Notes: generated by a model not told the origin, from the sequence alone. A stretch of 64,000 bases of DNA from Planococcus sp. CPCC 101016 (GCF_007859295.1 NZ_VOHB01000002.1:682001-746000), one strand, 5' to 3'; shown: positions 8,079 through 16,714, counted from the first letter of the stretch. Numbers and translations are program-made.

Positions 8079-9341
8079 ATGAACGAAGTTGGCAATTCTT
8101 TTAGAGGAGTCGGAAACACAATTATCGACTACATTCCAAACGTTTTAGGAGCATTATTATTATTATTGATTGCTTGGATTGTAGCGACGATTGTACGGGC
8201 GATTTTTACTAAAGGTTTGAAAAAAGCTGGGGCAGACAGAGCCATGGTCAAAGGCCATATGGCAAAAACAAAAGAAGATGCGGATAGAAAGCTGGATTCC
8301 ATAGGGAAAATTCTTTATTACCTAATTTTTATTCTGTTTATTCCGAGCGTATTGCAGACTCTGAATATGAACAACGTAGCACAACCGATTTCCAACATGA
8401 TGGACAAGCTTTTGGCGTTCTTGCCGAATCTATTCATGGCTATCATCATTTTAGTAATTGGCTATTTTGTAGCGAAATTCGTAAAAAATCTTGTCTTCAG
8501 TCTTTTGACTGCTGTGAATATTGATAAATGGTTCAATAAATTCACCAGCAAAACAGGCAACACTTCGACCGGAACGACAAGAATGGATGCTGGTGACAAG
8601 TCGACTTTGGCTAATGTCTTAGCTAATGTAGTTTTTGTCATCGTCTTGATTCCAATTTTGACGATTGCATTGGAGACCTTAAACATTCAATCTATCTCTG
8701 AACCGATTGTCAATATGCTCAATCAGGTCCTAAACATGATTCCAAACATTTTTGTAGCTATCATTTTGATTCTGGTAGGGGTCTTGATTGCTAAGTTCAT
8801 AGGAGACTTGTTGATCAGCCTATTAAACGGCACAGGCATCAACCGGTTCTCATCATACTTGAATCCGGACAAAACCAAATCGCCAAGTTTTGATATAGCA
8901 AATATTATTGGCAAATTAGTACAGGCGATCATCATTATCTTCTTTACCGTGGAAGCGATGAACGTTCTGCAGCTTGATGTGTTAAATGGGATCGGTGATG
9001 CAATCATCGGGTACTTGCCGCTGCTTATCAGTTCACTGATTATCCTAGGTCTTGGATTAATTGGAGGCAGTCTTCTTGGCAATTACATCAAACAGGCTTC
9101 CGGAAACCGTTTCCTTGGAGCTATCGTAAAATACGCCATTATTATCATTGCCGTATTTATGACGCTTGATCAGTTGAACTTTGCAACAAGTATTGTCAAC
9201 TTGGCATTCTTGTTCATTATTGCCGGACTGGCAGTTGCTTTCGCCATTGCCTTTGGTATAGGTGGACGTGAATTCGCTAAACGCCAGCTTGAAAAGCTTG
9301 AAGCGAAAATGGACAAAGAAAACGATAAACCGAATCTGTAA
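8079..9341 (+). CDS. Conserved-TM-helix (MscS-related) membrane protein
   Basis: About 420 residues. It contains repeated units with VIGYFVAKF/ILVGVLIAKF-like segments preceded by amphipathic stretches with LNMxxxxPNxF, characteristic of the conserved TM helix repeats (PF05552) seen in small mechanosensitive-channel-related proteins. About eight hydrophobic helices are visible. The C-terminus is a charged coiled tail. The frame extends upstream to 7953, but the ATG at 8079 with AAAGAGGAG is the supported start. Channel function is inferred. It is followed by a good terminator. Confidence 0.8.
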   Translation: MNEVGNSFRGVGNTIIDYIPNVLGALLLLLIAWIVATIVRAIFTKGLKKAGADRAMVKGHMAKTKEDADRKLDSIGKILYYLIFILFIPSVLQTLNMNNVAQPISNMMDKLLAFLPNLFMAIIILVIGYFVAKFVKNLVFSLLTAVNIDKWFNKFTSKTGNTSTGTTRMDAGDKSTLANVLANVVFVIVLIPILTIALETLNIQSISEPIVNMLNQVLNMIPNIFVAIILILVGVLIAKFIGDLLISLLNGTGINRFSSYLNPDKTKSPSFDIANIIGKLVQAIIIIFFTVEAMNVLQLDVLNGIGDAIIGYLPLLISSLIILGLGLIGGSLLGNYIKQASGNRFLGAIVKYAIIIIAVFMTLDQLNFATSIVNLAFLFIIAGLAVAFAIAFGIGGREFAKRQLEKLEAKMDKENDKPNL

Positions 9342-9355
9342 AATCATTCATGAAT

Positions 9356-9387
9356 CCCTTTAAGCGGCTATATGCTTAAAGGGTTTT
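9356..9387 (+). terminator. Terminator after the TM-helix protein
   Basis: Arms CCCTTTAAGC (9356-9365) and GCTTAAAGGG (9374-9383), then TTTTG. Confidence 0.8.
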
Positions 9388-9617
9388 GTATTGGAAAAAA
9401 ATGCATAACTATACATTTGAATAGAAAAAGAAAATTAACAATATTGAATCCAAGTTGATAAAATTATTTTGAAATAGAAAGAAATGAAATGTTGATTTGA
9501 AGAAATACATATTTTATGCGTTTTTATTAATCCTTTTTATTTATTTGTAAATAAAAAGAAGATTATACCAACGATAAGGAATGGTATCACAGTAGTTTAA
9601 ATAGTTAAAAAATTCAG
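9388..9617. other. AT-rich non-coding stretch
   Basis: About 230 bases of very AT-rich DNA with several A tracts and no convincing ORF, upstream of the carboxylate operon promoter. It may be curved or act as UP-element DNA; I see no defined motif. Confidence 0.5.
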
Positions 9618-9647
9618 TTGACTTGATTTTATGCAAGCGGTTACAAT
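9618..9647 (+). promoter_or_regulatory. Promoter of the symporter/acyl-CoA synthetase operon with overlapping cre site
   Basis: TTGACT (9618-9623) and TACAAT (9642-9647) are 18 bp apart. The sequence TGCAAGCGGTTACA at 9632-9645 matches the CcpA box TGWAANCGNTNWCA at all but one defined position (C for W). It covers part of the spacer and most of the -10, a placement expected for catabolite repression. Confidence 0.72.
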
Positions 9648-9697
9648 CAAGAGAGTTATTTATTACATAATATTAGAAGGGGGTAATTTTATACAAA

Positions 9698-9715
9698 ACT
9701 GAGCGGACGCTCAGT
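9698..9715. promoter_or_regulatory. Perfect 18-bp palindrome, probable operator
   Basis: ACTGAGCG-GA-CGCTCAGT: two perfect 8-bp arms around a 2-bp centre, in the leader about 50 bp after the promoter and 45 bp before the first gene. The dimensions suit a TetR-type dimeric repressor. No such regulator is encoded in the window. Confidence 0.6.
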
Positions 9716-9759
9716 AAGGGGATGGGGACAATAAAAAAATCTTTGAAATGGGGGATACG

Positions 9760-10029
9760 ATGAAAGCGTACAAAAAAGAAGTTCAATTTACAATTTGGAT
9801 GACAGTCGCCTTTATTTTAGTAGGGAACGTGGGACTGATTTTTTCTATCTTTCCGGTAGATGCCATGTTATTCGGATTTCCGGTTATGTACATTGTGCCG
9901 ATTCTTATGGGTTGGTTCGGGGTATTCTTTCTAACGATTGTAGCCGGCAAAATCGGCAATCGCATTGATGATGAAATTGATAGCGAAAACAGTGCGCTCG
10001 GAGTTTCCGACGAAGTAAAGGATGTGTAG
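9760..10029 (+). CDS. Small two-helix membrane protein paired with the symporter
   Basis: An 89-residue protein with two membrane helices (about 10-30 and 38-60) and an acidic C-terminal tail. It resembles the DUF485/DUF4212-like small subunits encoded next to SSS-family carboxylate symporters, such as YjcH with ActP. An ATG occurs at 9748, but the ATG at 9760 has GGGGG at better spacing. The stop is immediately followed by the symporter ATG, implying tight coupling. Its exact role is not known; association with the symporter is inferred from synteny. Confidence 0.78.
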   Translation: MKAYKKEVQFTIWMTVAFILVGNVGLIFSIFPVDAMLFGFPVMYIVPILMGWFGVFFLTIVAGKIGNRIDDEIDSENSALGVSDEVKDV

Positions 10030-11682
10030 ATGATGGAAGCACAAAACTGGCAATTATCCAATCCAATTCTTGGTTTAGCAGTTGTAGGAGCGACTTTTTT
10101 ATTGTTTTATATCGTTGGGTACATATCGAATCGGAAAAGTGCATCAGCTAAGGAACTTTACATAGGCGGAGGAAATGTTGGGGCTTTCACCAATGGTCTC
10201 GCGATGGCGGCAACTTATATGAGTTTGGCGACATTCCTTGGCATCACAGCGCTGATTCTTCAACTGCAAGTACCTTTCATCATGCTGTGGATTCAGCTGA
10301 TTCTGGCAATTCCATTGATTACCATCATTTACGGAACAAGCCTTCGCAGAATGGGTGCTTTTTCTCCGACTCACTTTATTCGCGACAGGTATGGGGTGAC
10401 GGCTTCCATCATTGCGGCTCTTTTCATGATTTTGGTTTCTATCATGTATGCATTGGGACAGATGATTGGAATCGCTATTACGTTTGAAACCTTATTGGGT
10501 ATTCCTTATTTAACCGGACTTTTTGTATTCGGAATCCTTATTGTTGGATATATCACCATCGGTGGCATGGCGGGAGCGACGAACAATGCCGCGATTCAAA
10601 TGGTCATTATCGCTTTGATGTTCATCATTCCGCTTGGCGCAATTATGAAAGCGGTTGGAGCGGAAGGCTGGTATTTCCCGCCTTTGTTCTATTCGGATAT
10701 GGTTCCGGCGATGCTGGAGTCTTTGCCGACATTCTTTGATTACCAATTCTCGCCAAAATGGTATTTCTCCATTATTCCAGCTTTGACTATAGGCGCTTTG
10801 GGCCTTCCGCACTTAGCAATGCGCGTCTATACGGCTTCCAATTTGAAAAGTGCGCGTTCAGCAATGGTCTGGTTCGCCTTTATACTGGGATTGGTGTTTT
10901 CAGCGACCTATGCAATGGGCTTTGTCGGGGTCTATGCGACAGCTACGCAAGGGCTGACAATTTCAGAGGGCGATGCTGATAAATTAACTATTATCCTCAA
11001 TCTAGTTTATAACCCTGAATGGGTGACGGCACTTGTTATCGCTGGAGCAATCTCAGCGGGACTTTCAACTTTAAGCGGAAATTTACTGGCGATCGGTGCA
11101 TTGATTTCACAAGACATCATCGCTACCTTGAAGCCAAATATCCCTCAGCGCTTAAGCCTTCGTATCGGCTTTGTCGCTATCTTTGCAGGTGGACTGATCA
11201 GTATCCTTCTGGCCATTGAACCACCGGCATTCCTGGTTGTCAGTATTTTATGGGCATTCGGTTTAGCGGGAGTTACGAATGCACCGTTGATCATTGTCGG
11301 TGTCTGGTGGAAAGAAGCCAATAAATTTGGAGCCATCGCGGCTTCAGTCGTCGGTGGGGCGATCTACATCATCGTGTCGCCATTCGTGTTCCCAAGTATT
11401 GTCTTGACCGGCCATGGAGTTACTGATGGAATGGGCCTATCCGGTGCAATGCTCGCTGTACCGATCAGTTTTATTCTGCTGATTGTTGTTTCTTATATTA
11501 CAAACCGTATGCCGGGCCTTGAGAAAAAATTGACTAAGCAATCGGATATAGAGTTAATTGAACGCATCCATGGATGGAAAGACATTAAATCATATCGCTA
11601 TAACAGTACAGTAGGTGCCGGAGTTACGGTAATCGTTTCTGCTGCTATTGCCGTATGGGCTCTAATGCCTTGGGGGATGTAG
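10030..11682 (+). CDS. Sodium:solute symporter (SSS family), probable carboxylate uptake
   Basis: A 550-residue membrane protein with about 13 helices. The SSS fold is recognisable: GGGNVGAFTNGLAMAATYMS near residue 40-60, and the core GLSTLSGNLLAIGALISQDI near 350. It is a Na+-driven importer. The acyl-CoA synthetase two genes downstream suggests the substrate is a small mono- or branched-chain carboxylate such as acetate, propionate or isobutyrate; this is inference. It starts directly after the stop of the small subunit. Confidence 0.87.
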   Translation: MMEAQNWQLSNPILGLAVVGATFLLFYIVGYISNRKSASAKELYIGGGNVGAFTNGLAMAATYMSLATFLGITALILQLQVPFIMLWIQLILAIPLITIIYGTSLRRMGAFSPTHFIRDRYGVTASIIAALFMILVSIMYALGQMIGIAITFETLLGIPYLTGLFVFGILIVGYITIGGMAGATNNAAIQMVIIALMFIIPLGAIMKAVGAEGWYFPPLFYSDMVPAMLESLPTFFDYQFSPKWYFSIIPALTIGALGLPHLAMRVYTASNLKSARSAMVWFAFILGLVFSATYAMGFVGVYATATQGLTISEGDADKLTIILNLVYNPEWVTALVIAGAISAGLSTLSGNLLAIGALISQDIIATLKPNIPQRLSLRIGFVAIFAGGLISILLAIEPPAFLVVSILWAFGLAGVTNAPLIIVGVWWKEANKFGAIAASVVGGAIYIIVSPFVFPSIVLTGHGVTDGMGLSGAMLAVPISFILLIVVSYITNRMPGLEKKLTKQSDIELIERIHGWKDIKSYRYNSTVGAGVTVIVSAAIAVWALMPWGM

Positions 11683-11685
11683 GAA

Positions 11686-12252
11686 ATGAAAGAAAGGGTG
11701 AGTAAAATGGTCGGAAAAATGGTTGCTTTGAATGATTCATCTTTTCGGTCATTTTTAGAGTTGCCGAAAACCCAATTGATGAGCAATCTAGTATTGCTCA
11801 TCGTTGGTTTGGGCTATGGCGCGATTTCAATCGCGTCAAATGCCTCATACATAGCGAGTTTTGATTCGGCTTTGCTGCAGAACTTCATTGTTCCGGCAAT
11901 CTTCATCCTATTTGGGCTGTTAATGGCTTTTATTACAAAAATCGGTTTGGCTTTACTGCTTTGGGCAGGTTCGAAGGGACTTGGTGGAAAAGGCCTGCTC
12001 AGGGACATCAATAGAGCAGCACCGGTTGCTTTATTGCCAGGTCTTCTGGGTGCGCCGTACCTGGCAGGTGCAGGAAATGGTCACCCGATGATTTATTTGT
12101 TGTTGGCAGCCGGGATTGTATGGATGTATCTGGTTTGCGTCAAAATCATTAAAACAACTCAAAACTTCACAGCTAAAAAAGCTTATTTGGCGGCGTTAAT
12201 AGCATTCGTTTTCTTAGCGAGCGTTTATTACCTGATGACACCGCCAGCGTGA
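11686..12252 (+). CDS. Yip1-domain membrane protein
   Basis: A 188-residue protein with about five membrane helices and the Yip1-like region (about 20-180), including the cytoplasmic loop followed by VALLPGLLGAPYLAGAG. Bacterial members have no settled function. It lies 3 nt after the symporter and 24 nt before the synthetase, so it is co-transcribed and may be an accessory of the uptake system. Either the ATG at 11686 or ATG 11707 could be used; the first is kept. Confidence 0.7.
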   Translation: MKERVSKMVGKMVALNDSSFRSFLELPKTQLMSNLVLLIVGLGYGAISIASNASYIASFDSALLQNFIVPAIFILFGLLMAFITKIGLALLLWAGSKGLGGKGLLRDINRAAPVALLPGLLGAPYLAGAGNGHPMIYLLLAAGIVWMYLVCVKIIKTTQNFTAKKAYLAALIAFVFLASVYYLMTPPA

Positions 12253-12276
12253 AGAAACTAGATTGGAGGCTATGTC

Positions 12277-13854
12277 ATGGAATTTAAAGATTTAATTGCA
12301 CCCGAACAGTACAATATCACTTCGGAGCTGGAAAAATATAAAGAAGAAAGCGACCGACTGGCGATTCGCTGGCTGGACAGCGAAGGCAACCGGGAAGATA
12401 TGTCGTATAAAGAGCTGGTAGGAAAAATGAATCAGTACGCTCAAGCCTTGCTGAAATTAGGGATTGAAAAAGGTGATCGGATGCTGATCATTCTTCCTCG
12501 GATTCCGGAAGCTTATATTACTTACTTGGCTTGTCTGCGTGCAGGAATCGTCGCCATTCCATGTTCCGAGATGCTACGGAAAAAGGATTTGGTTTACCGG
12601 ATGCATCATTCAGGCGCTAAAGGAATTGTAGCCCATTACAAAACCACAGCAGAAACCAATTCCATCGATGAAGACTTGGATGCATTGAAAAATAAGTTGA
12701 TCATTGGTGGAACAGAAGAAGGCTGGCAGTCTTTCGAAGAGCTGGCAGAAAAAGAGGCGCCAGAATTTGAAGCGGTGCCGACCCATCGTGAAGATATGGC
12801 TTTTCTTTCCTATACATCGGGGACTACCGGCAATCCAAAAGGAGTAGTGCATGTCCATGGGTGGGGCTATGCGCACGTTCGGACAGCAGCGACGAAATGG
12901 CTGGGTGTCCAAAGCGGCGATATGGTGTGGGCAACCGCGGCTCCCGGCTGGCAAAAATGGATCTGGAGCCCGTTTCTCTCGACAATTACGCTTGGAGCGA
13001 CAGCCTTTGTTTACAATGGGCCGTTTGACGCTTTGAAATATTTAGACTTATTGAAGGATGAAAATATCAGTGTCCTCTGCTGTACGCCGACTGAATACCG
13101 GATCATGGCGAAAGTGGAAAATCTGGCTTCCTATAAACTGCCGTCTTTAAGATCCGCAGTCTCTGCAGGAGAACCCTTAAATCGGCAGGTAATTGAAGCA
13201 TTCCAGCAGGCATTTAACATCAATGTCCGGGATGGCTATGGTCAAACTGAAAATACCTTGCTCGTTGGGATTCTTCAAGACATGGAAGTGAAAGCTGGCT
13301 CGATGGGCAAACCGACGCCAGGCAACCCGGTTGATATTATCAACGATGAAGGAAAACCGGCAGCTGTCGGGGAAGTGGGGGATATTGCTGTACACCGCGA
13401 GTGTCCGGCATTGTTCAGGGAATATTACCGAGACCCAGAACGGACGAAAGCGGCGTTTCGGGGTGATTGGTATCTGACAGGCGACCAGGCAACGCGTGAT
13501 GAAGAAGGTTATTTCTGGTTTGAAGGACGAAGTGATGACATCATCATCAGTTCAGGCTATACGATAGGGCCGTTCGAAGTCGAGGATGCACTGATGAAGC
13601 ACGAAGCGATACAGGAATGTGCTGTCGTAGCCGCTCCGGATGAAATTCGCGGCAATATTGTTAAAGCCTATGTCGTGCTCCGCAATCCAGATGGGTTTGC
13701 TGACAAAGAATCTTTGGTGAAGCAGCTGCAGGATCATGTTAAAGGAATTACTGCTCCATACAAGTATCCACGCGTCATCGAGTTCTTGGACGAATTGCCA
13801 AAGACTGCGTCAGGCAAAATTCGCCGCGTAGAACTGCGGAAACTAAATGCGTAA
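12277..13854 (+). CDS. Acyl-CoA synthetase (AMP-forming), MbcS-like
   Basis: A 525-residue adenylate-forming enzyme that activates a carboxylic acid to its CoA thioester via an acyl-AMP. It has the ATP-binding loop YTSGTTGNPKG (about residue 178), the DGYGQTE motif, LTGDQA, the hinge and the C-terminal PKTASGKIRR with the acylation lysine. The overall pattern is closest to the acetyl/butyryl/isobutyryl-CoA synthetase group (B. subtilis MbcS/YtcI) rather than long-chain FadD. It follows TTGGAGG and is the last gene of the operon. With the upstream symporter it would form an import-and-trap pathway. Confidence 0.87.
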   Translation: MEFKDLIAPEQYNITSELEKYKEESDRLAIRWLDSEGNREDMSYKELVGKMNQYAQALLKLGIEKGDRMLIILPRIPEAYITYLACLRAGIVAIPCSEMLRKKDLVYRMHHSGAKGIVAHYKTTAETNSIDEDLDALKNKLIIGGTEEGWQSFEELAEKEAPEFEAVPTHREDMAFLSYTSGTTGNPKGVVHVHGWGYAHVRTAATKWLGVQSGDMVWATAAPGWQKWIWSPFLSTITLGATAFVYNGPFDALKYLDLLKDENISVLCCTPTEYRIMAKVENLASYKLPSLRSAVSAGEPLNRQVIEAFQQAFNINVRDGYGQTENTLLVGILQDMEVKAGSMGKPTPGNPVDIINDEGKPAAVGEVGDIAVHRECPALFREYYRDPERTKAAFRGDWYLTGDQATRDEEGYFWFEGRSDDIIISSGYTIGPFEVEDALMKHEAIQECAVVAAPDEIRGNIVKAYVVLRNPDGFADKESLVKQLQDHVKGITAPYKYPRVIEFLDELPKTASGKIRRVELRKLNA

Positions 13855-13976
13855 CAAGAAAAGCGGAAGCGCCCGGGTAGCTCTGCCGGGCATAAGACAG
13901 ACCAGCGAAGCGGCGCTCTTTGCCGCATAGTTGGGTTGGCTTATGACCCAAAGAGCTGGGCGCTGGAGTCTGGACA
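13855..13976. repeat. GC-rich dispersed repeat, copy A
   Basis: A 122-bp element starting CAAGAAAAGCGGAAGCGC and ending GAGTCTGGACA, immediately after the acyl-CoA synthetase stop. Internally AGCTCTGCCGGGCATAAG pairs with CTTATGACCCAAAGAGCT, and GCGGC pairs with GCCGC in the centre, giving a long branched hairpin. An exact second copy follows. Confidence 0.85.
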
Positions 13977-13977
13977 A

Positions 13978-14221
13978 CAAGAAAAGCGGAAGCGCCCGGG
14001 TAGCTCTGCCGGGCATAAGACAGACCAGCGAAGCGGCGCTCTTTGCCGCATAGCGCGAAAAGTGGAAGGGCCTGTCCAGCTCTGACAGGTGTAAGACGAT
14101 CTGGCGAAGTGGCATGTTCTCAGCCACACAGTCAGAGTGGCTTACATCCCGAAGAGCTAGGCACTGCAACTGAACAGGGGTTGGCTTATGACCCAAAGAG
14201 CTGGGCGCTGGAGTCTGGACA
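13978..14221. repeat. GC-rich dispersed repeat, copy B, interrupted
   Basis: Left arm 13978-14053 is identical to bases 1-76 of copy A and right arm 14178-14221 is identical to the last 44 bases of copy A. The two arms are separated by a 124-bp diverged element of the same family, where copy A has only TT. The period between copies A and B is 123 bp. Confidence 0.85.
14054..14177. repeat. Diverged repeat nested inside copy B
   Basis: It begins CGCGAAAAGTGGAAGGGCC and ends CAACTGAACAGG. It follows the same layout as copies A and B: an AGCTCTGACAGGTGTAAG arm, a central GTGGC/GCCAC hairpin and a CTTACATCCCGAAGAGCT arm, with many base changes. It is therefore an older or different subfamily member sitting inside a complete element. 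Confidence 0.78.
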
Positions 14222-14260
14222 CTAAATGAAGAGCTGAAAAATTAATGCTTTCTTAAGTAA

Positions 14261-14297
14261 AAATGCTGGGCAGCATAAGAGCTGTCCAGCATTTTTT
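14261..14297. terminator. Bidirectional terminator between the synthetase and liaR
   Basis: AAATGCTGG-GCAGC / GCTGT-CCAGCATTT hairpin flanked by A and T runs, serving converging transcripts. Confidence 0.8.
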
Positions 14298-14303
14298 GTG
14301 CGT

Positions 14304-14939
14304 TCATTTAGGTGGGGAGATCAGTTTATGTTGAAATGCATAGATGACCGCCTGTGTCCGGTCATGGACTTCCAGCTTCGCCAGAATATTGCTGACATGC
14401 GTCTTGACTGTCTTCAAAGCGATGAACAACCGGTCGGCGATTTCCTGATTGGTCAAACCGCAGGCCAGCAGCAGCAGGATTTCCATTTCACGTTCGGTCA
14501 AATCGTCATGAAGAACTCGCTCGTGGCGCATCTGTTTCATCATTTTGCTCATTACTTCAGGTTCAAGAACGGGCGTGCCATTCATGGTTTCACGAATGGA
14601 GTCGGCAATCCGTGAAGCTTTCGAAGTCTTCAATATGTAACTGACAGCTCCCGCCTGAAGAGCGGGATAAACTTTGTCATCATCGAGAAAGCTGGTGACA
14701 ATCATAATTTTGGCTTCCGGCCATTGGTCAATGATAGCTTTTGTCGCTTCTGCCCCATTCATGACAGGCATCACCATATCCATTAAGATCAAATCTGGAC
14801 GAAGTTCCAAAGCCATTTGGACGGCCTCCTGACCATTTGCGGCTTCACCGGCAACCTCCATATCTTTTTGGGATTGAAGATAGGCTGAGACGCCAATGCG
14901 CACCATTTCATGGTCATCCACTAATAAGATTCGAATCAT
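14304..14939 (-). CDS. liaR: LiaR-type response regulator (NarL/FixJ)
   Basis: A 211-residue response regulator. The receiver domain has the phosphorylation site Asp54 (LILMDMVMP), the acidic pair Asp8-Asp9 and a conserved Lys before TSKA. The C-terminal LuxR-type HTH (about 145-205) contains LTEREMEILLLLACG and ALKTVKTHVSNIL. Gene order with LiaS, LiaF, a PspA protein and a LiaI-like protein identifies it as the regulator of the cell-envelope stress response. It overlaps liaS by 26 nt, with AAAGGAAG as its binding site. VraR is the staphylococcal equivalent. Confidence 0.9.
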   Translation of the reverse strand: MIRILLVDDHEMVRIGVSAYLQSQKDMEVAGEAANGQEAVQMALELRPDLILMDMVMPVMNGAEATKAIIDQWPEAKIMIVTSFLDDDKVYPALQAGAVSYILKTSKASRIADSIRETMNGTPVLEPEVMSKMMKQMRHERVLHDDLTEREMEILLLLACGLTNQEIADRLFIALKTVKTHVSNILAKLEVHDRTQAVIYAFQHKLISPPK

Positions 14940-15960
14940 GGGTTATCTTCCTTTCGATCGGAACTTTTACTTCCACAATGGTGCCTTCTGAAGGCACGGA
15001 AACGATTTTGCTGGTTGCGCCAATTTCAATGGCGCGTTCTTCAATATGTTTTAAACCGTAGGAAGTCGATTTGGATTGCTCACTTTCAAAACCGACGCCG
15101 TTATCTTGAATGCGCAAAATTGCAAAATTGTCACGCTCAATAAACAGGATATGAACCTCGGTCGCTTTTGAGTGGCGCAGCGTATTCGATAAAGTTTCCT
15201 GGGCGATGCGGAACAAATGGTCTTCTGCTCCTTTTTGCAAAGGCACTTCCTCCAACTTATGTTCGATTGTAAAATAAACTTTTTCTTTCAACTCGCTGAC
15301 CAATTCAAACAGACCTTGGCGCAAGCTCTTGTCATGCAAGGCAGCAGGGCGCAAATGCAGCAGCAATGCCCGCATTTCCAGTTGTGCCTGCTGCACCATC
15401 TTTTCAGTCTGCAGCAGTCCTGGCTGCACATTTCCATTTTCAGTCATGGAAGATAGCAGCATTGAAGCGGCGAATAATTGCTGAGACACGGAATCATGCA
15501 ATTCCCGGGCCAGCCGCTGGCGTTCCATGATCAGGCGTTCCTGGATGATCTGATCCTGTGTTTCTGCCCGTTCGTTGGAAATGCGGGTTAAGCTTTTTCG
15601 CTGTGATTCCAAAAGTTTCTGCAATTTTAAAATGGAGCTGGATAAATTACGAGGCAGGGTCTTCATTTGAGCAGCCTGAACGACTGTATTGTCTTCATTT
15701 CGCAGAAGCGCCTGGAAAATCTCTTCGATTTCCTGTACTTTTGAACGTGACAAGGATTCGGTCCACCATGAAATGCCGACGGACAAAGTGAGCATTAGGA
15801 CAACGAGCCATATGCCCAAAGGCAGGCCGGCGATAAAATCTTCCCACAGGACGGACCAGCTGTTGACTGTCGGCAAGCCGAGCAGCGCAAAAAGAATACT
15901 GAACACGATCAAGGCGAAAAGCAGAATGAAAAACAGGCTGCGCGGCAGAATTTGTCTCAT
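14914..15960 (-). CDS. liaS: LiaS-type sensor histidine kinase
   Basis: A 348-residue membrane kinase with two N-terminal helices (about 8-30 and 45-65) and a very short outside loop, as in intramembrane-sensing kinases. A HAMP-like linker follows, then a HisKA_3 dimerisation domain with His155 in ARELHDSVSQQL, and an ATPase domain with DNGVGF. It phosphorylates LiaR when envelope damage relieves inhibition by LiaF. Its ATG overlaps the liaF stop by 4 nt (ATGA). Confidence 0.9.
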   Translation of the reverse strand: MRQILPRSLFFILLFALIVFSILFALLGLPTVNSWSVLWEDFIAGLPLGIWLVVLMLTLSVGISWWTESLSRSKVQEIEEIFQALLRNEDNTVVQAAQMKTLPRNLSSSILKLQKLLESQRKSLTRISNERAETQDQIIQERLIMERQRLARELHDSVSQQLFAASMLLSSMTENGNVQPGLLQTEKMVQQAQLEMRALLLHLRPAALHDKSLRQGLFELVSELKEKVYFTIEHKLEEVPLQKGAEDHLFRIAQETLSNTLRHSKATEVHILFIERDNFAILRIQDNGVGFESEQSKSTSYGLKHIEERAIEIGATSKIVSVPSEGTIVEVKVPIERKITHDSNLISG

Positions 15961-16655
15961 CTGCGGATCACCTCGACATCTCCCATCCAGGTGGTAATGG
16001 ACACAATCAATTCGGCTTTATTGCCTTCGTCCGAAGGATAACCGTCTTCAGCGTGAATAGTGCCATTAAGAATGCGTTGGCTGTCCCCATTGAAAAAACG
16101 GGCTTCTCCTAAAAGCGTCGAATAGAAGACGCGTACGGGAACTTCGTATGGCACCACAACCTGAACTTTGCCAAAGCCCTGCCGAATGGAAATCAGTGAA
16201 GTTTTTTTCGGTAAAACAGTGTGGGTGGTATCTATCAGGAGGTCGCCGATAAACCCTTGCACGTGAACGTCCTTCCATTCATAGGATTCGATTGGTGTAC
16301 TTTGTGCGGCCATCACTTTGTTCTGGATCAGTCCTTTATCTACAGGAGCGTATAAAGGAGCAGTCTGCACCCATTCTGCCCCTTTCCATAAACGCAGCAG
16401 GAGGTAGAGGGCAAGGCCGAAAACCATCAGCCTCAGACTCCACATAGACAGAATGGAGACACCGATCAAAAAGACGCCAGTCCAGAAATAAGATCTCCGG
16501 TATTTGCTTTTATTTTTAAATGCATAGTAAATCGTTCCGATACCAAGAAGGATCAAAAACACACTGCCGTTTCCGAAAAAGGCAGCTTCCACAAATATCA
16601 ATAATAAAGCGCTCAGCAGAAAAAATGCTTGTCTGTTGGTTGTAAAGTGCTGCAT
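15957..16655 (-). CDS. liaF: LiaF-like negative regulator of the Lia system
   Basis: A 232-residue protein with four hydrophobic helices in the first 90 residues and a C-terminal soluble domain (about 120-232) of the cell-wall-active antibiotics response (LiaF C-terminal) type, containing LISIRQGFGKVQVVVPYEV and ending VSITTWMGDVEVIRR. In Bacillus, LiaF holds LiaS inactive without stress. It starts with GAAGGAGG and lies downstream of a terminator separating it from liaH. Confidence 0.88.
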   Translation of the reverse strand: MQHFTTNRQAFFLLSALLLIFVEAAFFGNGSVFLILLGIGTIYYAFKNKSKYRRSYFWTGVFLIGVSILSMWSLRLMVFGLALYLLLRLWKGAEWVQTAPLYAPVDKGLIQNKVMAAQSTPIESYEWKDVHVQGFIGDLLIDTTHTVLPKKTSLISIRQGFGKVQVVVPYEVPVRVFYSTLLGEARFFNGDSQRILNGTIHAEDGYPSDEGNKAELIVSITTWMGDVEVIRR

Positions 16656-16686
16656 GGTTTTTGCCTCCTTCTTTGTATCGGAAAAA

Positions 16687-16714
16687 AATGAGAAGAAGAA
16701 AACTTCTTCTCATT
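16687..16714 (-). terminator. Internal terminator between liaH and liaF
   Basis: Perfect 12-bp stem AATGAGAAGAAG / CTTCTTCTCATT with a 4-nt loop, followed on the minus strand by a run of Ts. It lies in the 64-bp gap between liaH and liaF. It should make liaIH the major transcript with partial read-through into liaFSR, as described for B. subtilis. Confidence 0.82.

Noticed and set aside
13843..14196. A 117-codon minus-strand ORF spanning the repeat cluster
   Set aside because: It encodes the same peptide twice because copies A and B are duplicated, has no ribosome binding site and no recognisable protein. It is a frame through repeat DNA.
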